The notes under the pieces: generated by a model
The model's database searches: none
What the model was told of the DNA's origin: nothing
The model's input: only the letters and a program-made list of their open reading frames with translations
Shown here: in pieces, positions 7,591 to 16,152 of the stretch
How the letters are laid out: the number at the start of each line of letters is the position of its first letter
Position numbering within the stretch: the first letter of the stretch is position 1
Position numbers and translations under genes: made by a program
Source: H2-BAC3 sp045863035
GTDB taxonomy: Bacteria; Bacteroidota; Ignavibacteria; Ignavibacteriales; Ignavibacteriaceae
Direction of reading: 5' to 3'
Assembly: GCA_045863035.1 (NCBI GenBank)
Contig: BTUV01000046.1
Coordinates: forward strand, 1-22,551
DNA: 22,551 bases

Positions 7591-7608
7591 TTTCAGCTTT
7601 TGCTGAAA
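7591..7608. terminator. Hairpin between convergent genes
   Basis: TTTCAGC (7591-7597), loop TTTT and GCTGAAA (7602-7608) form a perfect 7-bp stem in the 25-base gap between two convergent stop codons. There is no following T-run on either strand, so it may be a weak bidirectional transcript end and not a strong terminator. Confidence 0.4.
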
Positions 7609-7609
7609 G

Positions 7610-8827
7610 CTATCTGAACTCTGCCCCCGCGCCAATCAGATATTTTGTTGTGAGTCCGAAAAGAAATGTTCCATCGCGCCCTGTAATTGCCCAGAGCCCG
7701 GGAGAAAAATTTCCGAATCTCAGGATACCGGGATATACATCAGCCATAATAAAATACTCCTTCACACTGCTGAGCACCAGAGAGGCAAGGAGCGAGTTAT
7801 TCCTGTCCCAAAAGATACCCGCATGCCATCCGGTTTCAATGGTGCGTTGCTTGAATTCTGTTTCGAGATCAACCAGGTGTTTTGTTTTGAATCCGATGCC
7901 GTAAGAGAGCCACTCCTCTGTATTCAGTTTTTCAGAAACACCGAAGAGCGCACCCATACCGTAACGGTAGAAGAGCGCGTGATCCCGCCAGAAGGGGAAC
8001 TCCCACTTTACAGAAAAATACTGCCCTGCGTTTACCCTGCCGTTCGGAATCGTTACTGATGCCTGAAGCGACCAGTCAGACAGATTTAGTTCATCCGCGA
8101 AAAACTCATTTACCTCATCAAAACTGAAAAGCAGAATTCCCCCCAGATCAAAGATATATATATCTGAAACCTCATCCACGCTGTAGCCCTCCGCGGGACC
8201 GGTCTCAATCACTTCATTCAGGAGATGCTGAGCCATAACGGTCACAAAGGATAACACTCTTGGGTAAGGAGCCCCCTGCTCTTGGTACCATTCGGACATT
8301 GCCGTGTACATCATCCCACCGCCTATCAGGTGCTGCTGATAATTCGGAATCCACTGCATATTGTTTTTGGTATAACTGATGGGGAGGAACTCGGTACGGA
8401 GGAATCTTTTCCATCCATAAACTTCAATTGATTTGAGCGGATGTCCGAGGTTGCTGATCACCGTCCCCCACATCTCTCTGTAGTTATGGTCATGGAGTCT
8501 GTTTGAGACTAATTGGAGCTGCGTTACATCGTAACCGCCGTTAAAAATGAAAGAGACGGGGTTAAAGAGCGCCTCACTGCCGTAGGGCTTATTGGTATAA
8601 AAATAATTTCTCTGAGCCGTAATTTCGGAGACTAAGGTGAGCACAAAGACAATAATTAATAAGTATATTTGAATTGTGCCTGAAAAAATTGAGTAATGCG
8701 GAGTTTTCCGGTTTATCCGGATTTTTTGAGCTGCAGTGCGATGCAGATAACTGATTAAACCCGGGCGATGTTTGCTGCAATGCACCGCATGGTATGATTC
8801 ACGTTCAGGCAAATATTTTACAGGCAA
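7610..8827 (-). CDS. Exported protein of unknown function, start unresolved
   Basis: I do not recognise this protein. The open frame gives up to 405 residues from a TTG at 8827, but the first methionine codon comes only at residue 119. A hydrophobic stretch at residues 54-68 (IYLLIIVFVLTLVSE) followed by ITAQ-RN looks like a signal peptide with cleavage after about residue 72. The real start is therefore probably near 8668, where an ATA codon lies at the head of that segment. The mature part has many aromatic and charged residues, HLIGGGMMYTAMSEWYQEQGAPYPR, an acidic stretch and beta-rich repeats ending KYLIGAGAEFR, compatible with a periplasmic or outer-membrane location. It is divergent from rsmI and convergent with the DUF1801 gene. 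Confidence 0.7.
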   Translation of the reverse strand: MPVKYLPERESYHAVHCSKHRPGLISYLHRTAAQKIRINRKTPHYSIFSGTIQIYLLIIVFVLTLVSEITAQRNYFYTNKPYGSEALFNPVSFIFNGGYDVTQLQLVSNRLHDHNYREMWGTVISNLGHPLKSIEVYGWKRFLRTEFLPISYTKNNMQWIPNYQQHLIGGGMMYTAMSEWYQEQGAPYPRVLSFVTVMAQHLLNEVIETGPAEGYSVDEVSDIYIFDLGGILLFSFDEVNEFFADELNLSDWSLQASVTIPNGRVNAGQYFSVKWEFPFWRDHALFYRYGMGALFGVSEKLNTEEWLSYGIGFKTKHLVDLETEFKQRTIETGWHAGIFWDRNNSLLASLVLSSVKEYFIMADVYPGILRFGNFSPGLWAITGRDGTFLFGLTTKYLIGAGAEFR

Positions 8828-8865
8828 TAATTTGAAAACTCAGTCCGAAATATAGGAGAAAAATC

Positions 8866-9543
8866 ATAGGAACACTTTATCTGGTGCCCGTTCCGATAGG
8901 AAATTATGAAGATATAACACTTCGCGCGCTGTCAGTTTTAAAAAGTGCAGATATTATTGTTTGCGAGGAATATAAAGAAGCGGTCCGGCTTCTTGCGCAA
9001 TATGAGATAAAAAAAGAATTGCTCTCTGTAAATGAGCACAACGAACGGGAGGAAACTCCGCGCCTGATTGAGCTGCTTAAAGAGGGGAAAACAATTGCGT
9101 TAATTTCTGATTGCGGAACTCCGCTGTTCTCTGACCCCGGGCATTATCTTCTCTCTCAGGCGCTTGAAGCAGGCATCATGGTTAATCCGCTGCCCGGTGC
9201 AAGTTCACTGATGCCGGCGCTTTCAGGATCGGGGCTTCATGCAGAAAAGTTTTATTATTTTGGATGGCTTTCTCCTAAAAAAGAAATCAGAAAAAATGAA
9301 CTCCTTCACCTGAAAAAAATCCGGGAGATAATCGTGATACTTGATACTCCGTACCGGCTGCAAAGTCTGCTCAGAGATTGCAATGAAGTTTTCGGGGGGG
9401 AGATCCACGCGGTTTTAGCTTATGAAATAAGTAAATCAGGTGAAAAGTTTTTGCGCATGTCATTACACCGTATGACTGCCTCAGCACAGAAGGATGCTCT
9501 TAAAGGAGAGTTTGTGCTTCTTATTGATAACAGAAGAATGTAG
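8866..9543 (+). CDS. rsmI: 16S rRNA (cytidine-2'-O)-methyltransferase RsmI, short form, apparent ATA start
   Basis: RsmI uses S-adenosylmethionine to 2'-O-methylate C1402 of 16S rRNA in the decoding centre. The tetrapyrrole-methylase fold is clear: (x)GTLYLVPVPIGNYEDITLRAL at the N-terminus, VNEHNE near 55-60, GTPLFSDPG at 84-92, PGASSLMPALSGSGL at 110-124, and DTPYRLQSLLRD. The product is 225 residues against 286 in E. coli, because it ends with the catalytic domain (GEFVLLIDN) and lacks the usual C-terminal helical domain. The first canonical start, GTG at 8884, would cut off the first beta strand. The family start position is ATA at 8866, with AGGAG at 8854-8858 seven bases ahead. An ATC codon directly before it is the other option. 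It is followed after 10 bases by the LonB gene. Confidence 0.85.
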   Translation: MGTLYLVPVPIGNYEDITLRALSVLKSADIIVCEEYKEAVRLLAQYEIKKELLSVNEHNEREETPRLIELLKEGKTIALISDCGTPLFSDPGHYLLSQALEAGIMVNPLPGASSLMPALSGSGLHAEKFYYFGWLSPKKEIRKNELLHLKKIREIIVILDTPYRLQSLLRDCNEVFGGEIHAVLAYEISKSGEKFLRMSLHRMTASAQKDALKGEFVLLIDNRRM

Positions 9544-9553
9544 AAAGAAAAAG

Positions 9554-12046
9554 ATGAAATTACTAAAAGCCGCTAAACCCGCGGAACTGAAACACATTCA
9601 TCTCAGATGGAAATGTAATCCGAAAATTTTTAATTTTTCAACAACATCAGACCTTGAACCAATTGAAGGAATAGTAGGTCAGGAAAAAGCATTAGCTGCC
9701 TTTCAGCTTGGTGTGAGGATGAAGAGCCCGGGATATAACATATATATTGCAGGGCTTTCGGGCACGGGTAAGGCCTCGACGGTAAAAAAGATTTTGGAAG
9801 CCATGGACCCTGACCGCTCAGGGGTTAAAGATTATGCTTATGTGAATAATTTTAATGACCCTGACTCCCCGCGTCTGCTGATATTTGAACCCGGCAAGGC
9901 AAAAGAATTCCGCGCTCAGATGGAAGCACTGGTATCATTTTTTCAGGAAAAGATTCCGCAGCTTCTTGAAAGCGAGGGCTATACTGCAAAACGGAACGAA
10001 CTGATTCAGAAATATACACGCCGCGAAAATGAAATCGTAAACCAGTTTGAGGTGAAACTCAAAAGCGATAGTTTTACCTTAGGTCAGATTCAGGTAGAGG
10101 GAACACCCCGCCCTGAAATTATGCCGATTATTAATGAACAGCCGGTTACCATTTTTCAGCTTGATCAGATGGTGCAGGAGGGTAAAGTTACCCGCGAGAC
10201 AGCTAATGAAATAGGGGTGAAATATGATGTCTTTCAGCAGGAGCTGATTGAAGTATTTAAGAAGGGGATGAAACTTAACCAGGAACTTCGCCGTAAGGTA
10301 GGAGAGCTTGAACGTAATGAAATCGGTTCACTCATTACCGCAGCAATAGGAACGATTAAAGAAAAATATACATCCGAACTGTTTTTTAACTATCTGGAAG
10401 AAGTTGAGAATTCCATCCTGGCGAATCTGCATATCTTTAAGGGGCATCGCCCGGAAGGGGAACAACAGCCGGGAGCAGTGCAGGAGGACTTATTCCGTGA
10501 TTACCAGGTTAACATTCTGCTTGATAACAGCCAGCAGAAAACAAGCCCGATTATTGTTGAGATAAACCCGACTTACACAAATCTGTTTGGCAGTATCGAA
10601 AAAACTCCGGATGGCCGAGGAGGGTGGAATGCAGATTTTACCAGAATAAAAGCGGGCTCATTGCTTAAAGCCAATGGCGGGTTTATCGTGATTAATGTGC
10701 ATCATCTTTTTGAAGAACCGGGGGTATGGAGAAACCTGAAACGAATACTGACCTACAGAAAAATGGAGATACAGGACTCCTATAACTACTTTCAGCTTGC
10801 TCCATCCATCCTTAAACCGGAACCGATTGATATCAACGCAAAAGTAATCCTTATTGGCAGTTCATATATATACTCACTGCTTTCTGAAACGGAGGACGGC
10901 TTTAAAAAAATCTTTAAGGTGAAAGTGGAATTTGATTACGAGGTTGACAAAACCGGCGAGGTGATGCTTGAGTATGCGCGTGTTATAAAACGGCTGGTTA
11001 AGGAAGAAAATCTGCTCGACTTTGATAAATCAGCCATTGCATATCTGCTTGAACTGGCAGCACAGTCCGCGGGTAAAAAAGAGAAACTCACCAGCCGGTT
11101 TTCAATACTCTCAGACTTCGCGCGGGAAGCCGACTACTGGGCTCGTGAGGGGAAAAGCAAGGTGGTGACGGCAAAGTTTGTTAAAAAAGCGCTTGAGTTT
11201 GCACGATCACGGCACGCGCAGTATGAAGAAAAAATGGCGGAGTATATACAGGATGATATTATTCTGATTTCAACATCAGGAGAAACCGTCGGGCAGATAA
11301 ACGGACTGGCTGTGTATGGCAATGATGTTTTTTCGTTCGGTAAACCGGTGCGGCTCAGCTCAAGCGTTTCTATAGGTAACGGCGCTATTGTAAACGTTGA
11401 ACGTGAAGCGGGTTTAAGCGGCAAGTCACATGACAAGGGTGTGCTGATTATAGCCGGATTCTTCCGCGAAAAATTTGGTCAGCGGATGCCTCTTTCATTT
11501 TCAGCTACGCTTGTGTTTGAGCAGTCTTACGGTATGATTGACGGAGACAGTGCATCAGCAGCAGAAGTGTTTGTCCTCATTTCCGCTCTTTCACAGATAC
11601 CTCTGAGCCAGTCCATTGCGGTAACCGGCTCGGTTAATCAGAAAGGGGAGATTCAGGCAATCGGCGGGGTTAATCAGAAGATTGAGGGTTTTTATGATCT
11701 ATGCAGCGCACGCGGGCTTACCAAAGAACAGGGAGTGCTTATTCCGGAACAGAACATCCGCGACCTGATGCTTCGGGATGATATTGTTGAAGCGGTGAAG
11801 AAAAAAATGTTTCATATATATCCGATGAAATCCATTGAACAAGGTCTTGAAATACTAACCGGAGTGAAAGCCGGAGCGCTCCTTAAAACCGGACATCACG
11901 AACCGAATACTATTTATGCACGAGTGGAAGATCGGCTGAAGCAGTTTTATGAGCTGGGTAAAAATCCGTTTAAGAGAGATGACCATAAGAAACATCCGCA
12001 TCCCCAGAAAAAAGAAGAACCCGCCGCTCCGGTGAAGAAAAAATGA
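9554..12046 (+). CDS. LonB-type ATP-dependent protease (AAA_32 plus Lon S16 domain)
   Basis: This 830-residue cytoplasmic AAA+ protease belongs to the COG1067 Lon-like group (E. coli YcbZ is a relative). It has Walker A GLSGTGKAS at 67-75, a long insert with coiled-coil-like charged helices, a Walker B/sensor region around GGFIVINVHHLFEE, and a C-terminal S16 domain. The catalytic dyad is Ser666 in GDSASAAE and Lys709 in NQKIEG. The 43-residue spacing equals that of E. coli Lon (Ser679-Lys722). I chose the ATG at 9554, because the in-frame start at 9494 overlaps rsmI and adds a non-family leader. The tail is a Lys/Pro/His-rich low-complexity segment. Its stop codon (12044-12046) runs into the 35-bp direct repeat that bounds the defence island. 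Confidence 0.93.
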   Translation: MKLLKAAKPAELKHIHLRWKCNPKIFNFSTTSDLEPIEGIVGQEKALAAFQLGVRMKSPGYNIYIAGLSGTGKASTVKKILEAMDPDRSGVKDYAYVNNFNDPDSPRLLIFEPGKAKEFRAQMEALVSFFQEKIPQLLESEGYTAKRNELIQKYTRRENEIVNQFEVKLKSDSFTLGQIQVEGTPRPEIMPIINEQPVTIFQLDQMVQEGKVTRETANEIGVKYDVFQQELIEVFKKGMKLNQELRRKVGELERNEIGSLITAAIGTIKEKYTSELFFNYLEEVENSILANLHIFKGHRPEGEQQPGAVQEDLFRDYQVNILLDNSQQKTSPIIVEINPTYTNLFGSIEKTPDGRGGWNADFTRIKAGSLLKANGGFIVINVHHLFEEPGVWRNLKRILTYRKMEIQDSYNYFQLAPSILKPEPIDINAKVILIGSSYIYSLLSETEDGFKKIFKVKVEFDYEVDKTGEVMLEYARVIKRLVKEENLLDFDKSAIAYLLELAAQSAGKKEKLTSRFSILSDFAREADYWAREGKSKVVTAKFVKKALEFARSRHAQYEEKMAEYIQDDIILISTSGETVGQINGLAVYGNDVFSFGKPVRLSSSVSIGNGAIVNVEREAGLSGKSHDKGVLIIAGFFREKFGQRMPLSFSATLVFEQSYGMIDGDSASAAEVFVLISALSQIPLSQSIAVTGSVNQKGEIQAIGGVNQKIEGFYDLCSARGLTKEQGVLIPEQNIRDLMLRDDIVEAVKKKMFHIYPMKSIEQGLEILTGVKAGALLKTGHHEPNTIYARVEDRLKQFYELGKNPFKRDDHKKHPHPQKKEEPAAPVKKK

Positions 12047-12079
12047 TCACGGATTAAACGGATTAAAGGATTACGCGGA
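12045..12079 (+). repeat. 35-bp direct repeat, left copy
   Basis: These 35 bases, beginning GATCACGGATTAAACGGATT and ending TTACGCGGA, are identical to 22279-22313. The copy starts inside the stop codon of the LonB gene. It contains an internal near-repeat of GGATTAAA. The type resembles dispersed intergenic repeats seen in many environmental Bacteroidota/Chlorobiota genomes. Confidence 0.93.
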
Positions 12080-12084
12080 CTTTA

Positions 12085-12115
12085 GCCACAAATTGCACGA
12101 ATAAGCACGAATTTC
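12085..12115 (+). repeat. Second repeat module, left copy
   Basis: This 31-base segment, GCCACAAATTGCACGAATAA followed by GCACGAATTTC, matches 22491-22521 at 29 of 31 positions. Here it follows the 35-bp repeat after only 5 bases, while at the right end the two modules are 177 bases apart. A shared TTTGCGCGGG follows in both places (12131-12140 and 22522-22531). Confidence 0.85.
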
Positions 12116-12163
12116 CTTGTGCCTGGCTTTTTTGCGCGGGAATGTGACCGTCTTCAAATTTCA

Positions 12164-12194
12164 TTGCATAAGTCACTGTAAATCAATAACTTTG
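12164..12194 (+). promoter_or_regulatory. Bacteroidetes-type promoter candidate for the hsd/IetAS cluster
   Basis: TTG (12164-12166) and TAACTTTG (12187-12194, an exact TAnnTTTG) are separated by 20 bases. Transcription would begin near 12201 and leave a leader of about 187 bases before hsdM. This is a pattern match only, but it is one of two such good matches in the window. Confidence 0.45.
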
Positions 12195-12387
12195 TTTGTG
12201 CAGTTCATTTTATAGCGAGCTGAAAATTTTTTAACCGGGCAATTCAATAGCGGAGAAAGCAATTTGTCAGGAGAGATCAGAAATACATACCGTAACCGCC
12301 ACCCTGACTTCGGCAATGCTCACCATTATGCCCGCTTCACAGATATTCATATAACCACCTGATAACCGGATAAATTATAAACCCCCA

Positions 12388-13980
12388 ATGGCAAAAAAAG
12401 CAAAAGAAATTACCGATGAACCATTAGAAAAACGCCTCTGGAAAGCGGCCGACAAGCTCCGTAAAAATATGGATGCTGCCGAATATAAACATGTGGTTAT
12501 GGGGCTTATCTTTCTGAAATATATCTCTGATGCTTTCGAAGAGCTTCATACCATACTGGTTGAAGGGAAGGGGGAGTTTGAAGGAGCAAACCCGGAAGAC
12601 AGGAACGAATATATAGCTGAAAAAGTATTTTATGTGCCCCCATCCGCGCGCTGGTCATGGCTGCAGGGATGCGCCAAACTCCCCACTATCGGCAAGGATA
12701 TTGACGATGCAATGGATGCCATCGAAAAGGATAACACCTCGCTTAAAGGAGTGCTCCCAAAGGTTTATGCTCAGGAAAAATTAGACAAAGCCAGTGTGGG
12801 CGGGCTTATTGACCTGATCAGCACTGCCACGCTCGGCACCAGGGAAGCACAAAGCAAAGACCTGCTGGGCAAAGTGTATGAATATTTCCTCGGTGAGTTT
12901 GCGCTTGCGGAAGGAAAAAAAGGGGGACAGTTCTATACTCCGGAAAGTGTAGTAAAACTTTTAGTAGAAATGCTTGAACCTTACGAGGGGAGAGTGTTTG
13001 ACCCCTGCTGCGGAAGCGGCGGTATGTTTGTGCAGAGTGAAAAATTCATTAAAGCGCATCAGGACCATTACAAAAAGAAAGGGGCTAAAAAACTTTCACT
13101 CAACCCATCAGACCATATCTCCATTTACGGGCAGGAAAGCAATCAGACCACCTGGCGCCTGGCAAAGATGAACCTTGCCATCAGAGGGATTGACAGCAGC
13201 AATGTAAAATGGAATAATGAAGGGAGTTTTCTGAACAATGCCCATAAGGATCTGAAAGCTGACTACATTATTGCCAATCCGCCGTTTAATGACAGCGACT
13301 GGAGCGGAGAGCTCCTGCAGAAAGATGCCCGCTGGGTTCACGGTACTCCTCCGGCAGGTAACGCAAACTATGCATGGATACAGCATTTCCTCTACCACCT
13401 TGCGCCAAACGGCAGGGCGGGATTCGTCCTTTCAAAGGGCTCGCTCACTAGTAACAGCAGTGGTGAAGATGTAATCAGGAGAGCATTAGTGGATGCCGGG
13501 CTGGTTGAATGTATTGTGAACCTGCCGACCAAACTTTTTCTGAATACACAGATACCCGCCTGCCTCTGGTTTTTAAGCCGTAAAGAAACCGGCAAAAACG
13601 GAGGCGGAAAAGGTGAAATTCTTTTTATTGACGCTCGCAATCTGGGTGTGCTCATTAACCGGAAAAACCGGATATTAACCGATGAGGATATCTCCAGAAT
13701 AGCCGGAACCTATCACGCCTGGCGCGGTTCTGATGATGCCGGCTATCAGGATGTGCAGGGCTTCTGCAAAAGTGCCAAAACAGAAGAAGTTAAAGCGCTG
13801 AACTATGCCCTGACCCCCGGCAGATATGTCGGTCTGGCCGATGAGGAAGATGACTTTAACTTTGCCGAGCGGTTCACCTCCCTTAAAGCCGAACTTGAAA
13901 AACAAATGGCTGAGGAGGCGGAGTTGAATAAGAGGATAAAATTAAACCTTGCCCATATTAGTCAAGAAACAATCACATGA
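12388..13980 (+). CDS. hsdM: Type I restriction-modification DNA methyltransferase subunit HsdM
   Basis: HsdM is the modification subunit, an N6-adenine methyltransferase that works with HsdS as M2S and with HsdR as the full restriction complex. The 530-residue product has an HsdM_N helical domain (about 10-160, with AADKLRKNMDAAEYKHVVMGLIFLKYISDAF). An N6-MTase domain follows, with SAM-binding motif I DPCCGSGGMF starting at Asp205 and catalytic NPPF at 297-300. GGQFYTPESVVKLLVEML, typical of the family, lies between them. The C-terminus carries charged helices. Its length is normal. The ATG lacks a Shine-Dalgarno (AACCCCCA precedes it). Its TGA overlaps the hsdS ATG by four bases. Confidence 0.97.
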   Translation: MAKKAKEITDEPLEKRLWKAADKLRKNMDAAEYKHVVMGLIFLKYISDAFEELHTILVEGKGEFEGANPEDRNEYIAEKVFYVPPSARWSWLQGCAKLPTIGKDIDDAMDAIEKDNTSLKGVLPKVYAQEKLDKASVGGLIDLISTATLGTREAQSKDLLGKVYEYFLGEFALAEGKKGGQFYTPESVVKLLVEMLEPYEGRVFDPCCGSGGMFVQSEKFIKAHQDHYKKKGAKKLSLNPSDHISIYGQESNQTTWRLAKMNLAIRGIDSSNVKWNNEGSFLNNAHKDLKADYIIANPPFNDSDWSGELLQKDARWVHGTPPAGNANYAWIQHFLYHLAPNGRAGFVLSKGSLTSNSSGEDVIRRALVDAGLVECIVNLPTKLFLNTQIPACLWFLSRKETGKNGGGKGEILFIDARNLGVLINRKNRILTDEDISRIAGTYHAWRGSDDAGYQDVQGFCKSAKTEEVKALNYALTPGRYVGLADEEDDFNFAERFTSLKAELEKQMAEEAELNKRIKLNLAHISQETIT

Positions 13981-15164
13981 ATAACTTAATTGAATATTCT
14001 ATTAGTGAGATTGCAACTATAACTGATTGTGAGCATAAAACCGCACCTGTAGTCGATGAAAGTAATTATTACTCAGTAAGAACCACAAATATTTCAAATG
14101 GGAAAATTGATTTTGATAATTGCAATAGGGTGAGTGAGGGAACATACAATCTTTGGACTCAACGTATGGTACCACAAGAAGGAGATATTGTGCTGGCGAG
14201 AGAAGCACCTGTTGGAGAGGTGGGATATGTTGAAGCAAACAGGAAAATATGTTTGGGACAAAGAACAGTACTAATCAGACCAAATCAAAGTTTAATACAT
14301 AATAGATTTCTTCTGTATTACCTTATGAACAAAGAAGTCAAAAATGGATTAATCAATAAATCCTCAGGAAGTGTTGTAGAACACCTAAATGTTAGAGATA
14401 TAAGAGAATTTAAAATAAAAATTCCTAAAGAAATAATAATTCAGAAAAGAATCGCTGGTGTACTCAGCAGCTTAGACGACAAAATAGACCTGCTGCACCG
14501 CCAGAACAAAACCCTTGAGCAAATAGCCGAAACCCTCTTCCGGCAGTGGTTTGTGGAAGCGGCAGAGGAGGGGTGGGAGAAGTTGAGCAGTTTAGAAAAT
14601 TGGGTGCTTTTTGATCCCAGAGAAAAACTGGACAAAACAATAGAGTATCAAGTTTTTGATATGAAATGTCTTTCAAATACCGATATGACGATTGGAGAAG
14701 GAGTAGTAAGGGAGGTTAGCTCTGCAACGACATTTAGGAATAATGATACACTTTTGGCCAAAATTACCCCTTGCCTCGAGAATGGCAAAACAGGTTTTGT
14801 TATGAATTTAATGGAAAACGAGATAGCCAAAGGTTCAACAGAGTTTATTGTTATAAGGTCTATGGGGCAAGTAAGTCCGTATTGGGTTTATTGCTTAGCC
14901 AGGAGCCAAGAGTTTAGAAACTCAGCTATTCAGTCAATGACCGGAACCTCAGGAAGACAGAGGGTTCAAATTCAGATGCTAAGAAACTATCAGGTGTCCG
15001 TAGATTTGAATCTCATGGCTAAATTTCACAATTTTGTTGAGCCAAATTTCCAAAAAATTAAATCAAATGTGGCTCAAATTCAGACTCTTACCCAACTTCG
15101 TGACGCACTCCTGCCAAAACTGATGGCAGGTGAGGTTAGGGTAAATATTCATCTTTCCTGCTAA
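13977..15164 (+). CDS. hsdS: Type I restriction-modification specificity subunit HsdS
   Basis: HsdS recognises the bipartite target sequence of the type I complex. The 395-residue product has the usual layout: TRD1 (about 1-150), a central conserved helical region (about 155-200, with VLSSLDDKIDLLHRQNKTLEQIAETLFRQWF), TRD2 (about 205-345), and a distal conserved region ending LTQLRDALLPKLMAGEVRV. The central and terminal helices are GC-richer and match hsdM/hsdR in style, while both TRDs are AT-rich, a sign that TRDs were exchanged. The target sequence cannot be predicted. It starts in the ATGA overlap with hsdM. Confidence 0.95.
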   Translation: MNNLIEYSISEIATITDCEHKTAPVVDESNYYSVRTTNISNGKIDFDNCNRVSEGTYNLWTQRMVPQEGDIVLAREAPVGEVGYVEANRKICLGQRTVLIRPNQSLIHNRFLLYYLMNKEVKNGLINKSSGSVVEHLNVRDIREFKIKIPKEIIIQKRIAGVLSSLDDKIDLLHRQNKTLEQIAETLFRQWFVEAAEEGWEKLSSLENWVLFDPREKLDKTIEYQVFDMKCLSNTDMTIGEGVVREVSSATTFRNNDTLLAKITPCLENGKTGFVMNLMENEIAKGSTEFIVIRSMGQVSPYWVYCLARSQEFRNSAIQSMTGTSGRQRVQIQMLRNYQVSVDLNLMAKFHNFVEPNFQKIKSNVAQIQTLTQLRDALLPKLMAGEVRVNIHLSC

Positions 15165-15189
15165 TGATAAATTTTGTAACTTTAGTAAT

Positions 15190-16143
15190 ATGGCAAAAGC
15201 AGACTATTTAATATCATTAATCAAATCGCATTTTGAAAATGAGCCTGAAAGGTTTATTACTATTGCTTTGCAAATTGCTGCGCACGAAGCAAAATTAGGA
15301 CACTCCTATGTTGCGAATGAGATTAAAAATATCATTGACAAGCATAGGGAGAACAAACTCAAAACAAAGCAGTTCACCCCCAATATACAGGAATTAATTG
15401 TTGAAAATGTCCCTGCAGTAAATCTTTCGAATATAATAGCTTCGGAGGATATTAAATCTAAATTGACAAGAATAGTTTCAGAATTTATACAACGAGACAA
15501 ACTCCGGAAGCATGATTTAGAAAACCGACGAAAAATATTACTTTCAGGACCACCGGGGACGGGAAAGACATTAACTGCATCTATATTAGCAAATGAACTA
15601 AATCTTCCTCTTTATACAATTCTGATGGATAAAATGGTCACGAAGTATATGGGGGAAACAAGTGCAAAACTCCGTCAAATTTTTGATCTTATTGAGCAGA
15701 GACTTGGTGTTTACCTATTTGACGAATTTGATGCTATTGGTGGTGAGAGAAGCCGAGATAATGATGTTGGTGAAATGCGCAGGGTATTAAACTCCTTCCT
15801 TCAGTTTATTGAGCGGGATAATTCTGATAGTATTATAATTGCCATAACTAACAATAAATCTCTTTTAGATCAGGCAATATTTCGCAGGTTTGATGATGTA
15901 ATTCTGTACCATCTGCCTGACTCTGAAGAAAAACTTGCACTGCTGAACAGTATGCTTTATCAGTTTAGGGATGATATTAGATTAAATGAATTGCTTCCAA
16001 AGATAAATGGCTTAAGCCACGCGGAAATAACTTTGGCATGCCTTGATGCTATAAAGGGAACCGTTTTAAATCCAAAACTTCGCATGAATAATGAGTTGAT
16101 TTTACGAGCAATTAATGATCGGAATGCTGCTTATCATAATTAA
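15190..16143 (+). CDS. ietA: AAA ATPase, IetA-like component of an IetAS defence pair
   Basis: This 317-residue protein has an N-terminal helical region (1-80) and one AAA domain of the FtsH/Cdc48-like type. It shows Walker A GPPGTGKT at 120-127, a pore-loop-like KYMGE near 152-156, Walker B VYLFDEFD at 174-181, sensor-1 asparagines in AITNN at 218-222, and arginine fingers in IFRRFDD at 230-236. It has no protease domain of its own. Nine bases downstream is a subtilisin-like protease gene. An AAA ATPase followed by an S8 protease is the gene pair named IetAS among anti-phage systems. The role, presumably ATP-driven control or feeding of the protease, is inferred from that. The gene is AT-richer than hsdM and hsdR. 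TAACTTTA just before the ATG resembles a -7 box, so it might have its own start of transcription. Confidence 0.85.
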   Translation: MAKADYLISLIKSHFENEPERFITIALQIAAHEAKLGHSYVANEIKNIIDKHRENKLKTKQFTPNIQELIVENVPAVNLSNIIASEDIKSKLTRIVSEFIQRDKLRKHDLENRRKILLSGPPGTGKTLTASILANELNLPLYTILMDKMVTKYMGETSAKLRQIFDLIEQRLGVYLFDEFDAIGGERSRDNDVGEMRRVLNSFLQFIERDNSDSIIIAITNNKSLLDQAIFRRFDDVILYHLPDSEEKLALLNSMLYQFRDDIRLNELLPKINGLSHAEITLACLDAIKGTVLNPKLRMNNELILRAINDRNAAYHN

Positions 16144-16152
16144 GGTCAAATC

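Larger units (their letters stand above)
12047..12387. other. Intergenic region between the LonB gene and hsdM
   Basis: The 341-base gap holds the two repeat modules in its first 70 bases, then a promoter candidate at 12164-12194, then about 190 bases of leader with no convincing frame and no Shine-Dalgarno before the hsdM ATG. I see no RNA gene in it. Confidence 0.5.

Noticed and set aside
9494..9553. Upstream start for the LonB-type protease
   Set aside because: It overlaps rsmI and adds 20 residues unlike the family. The ATG at 9554 gives the expected N-terminus.
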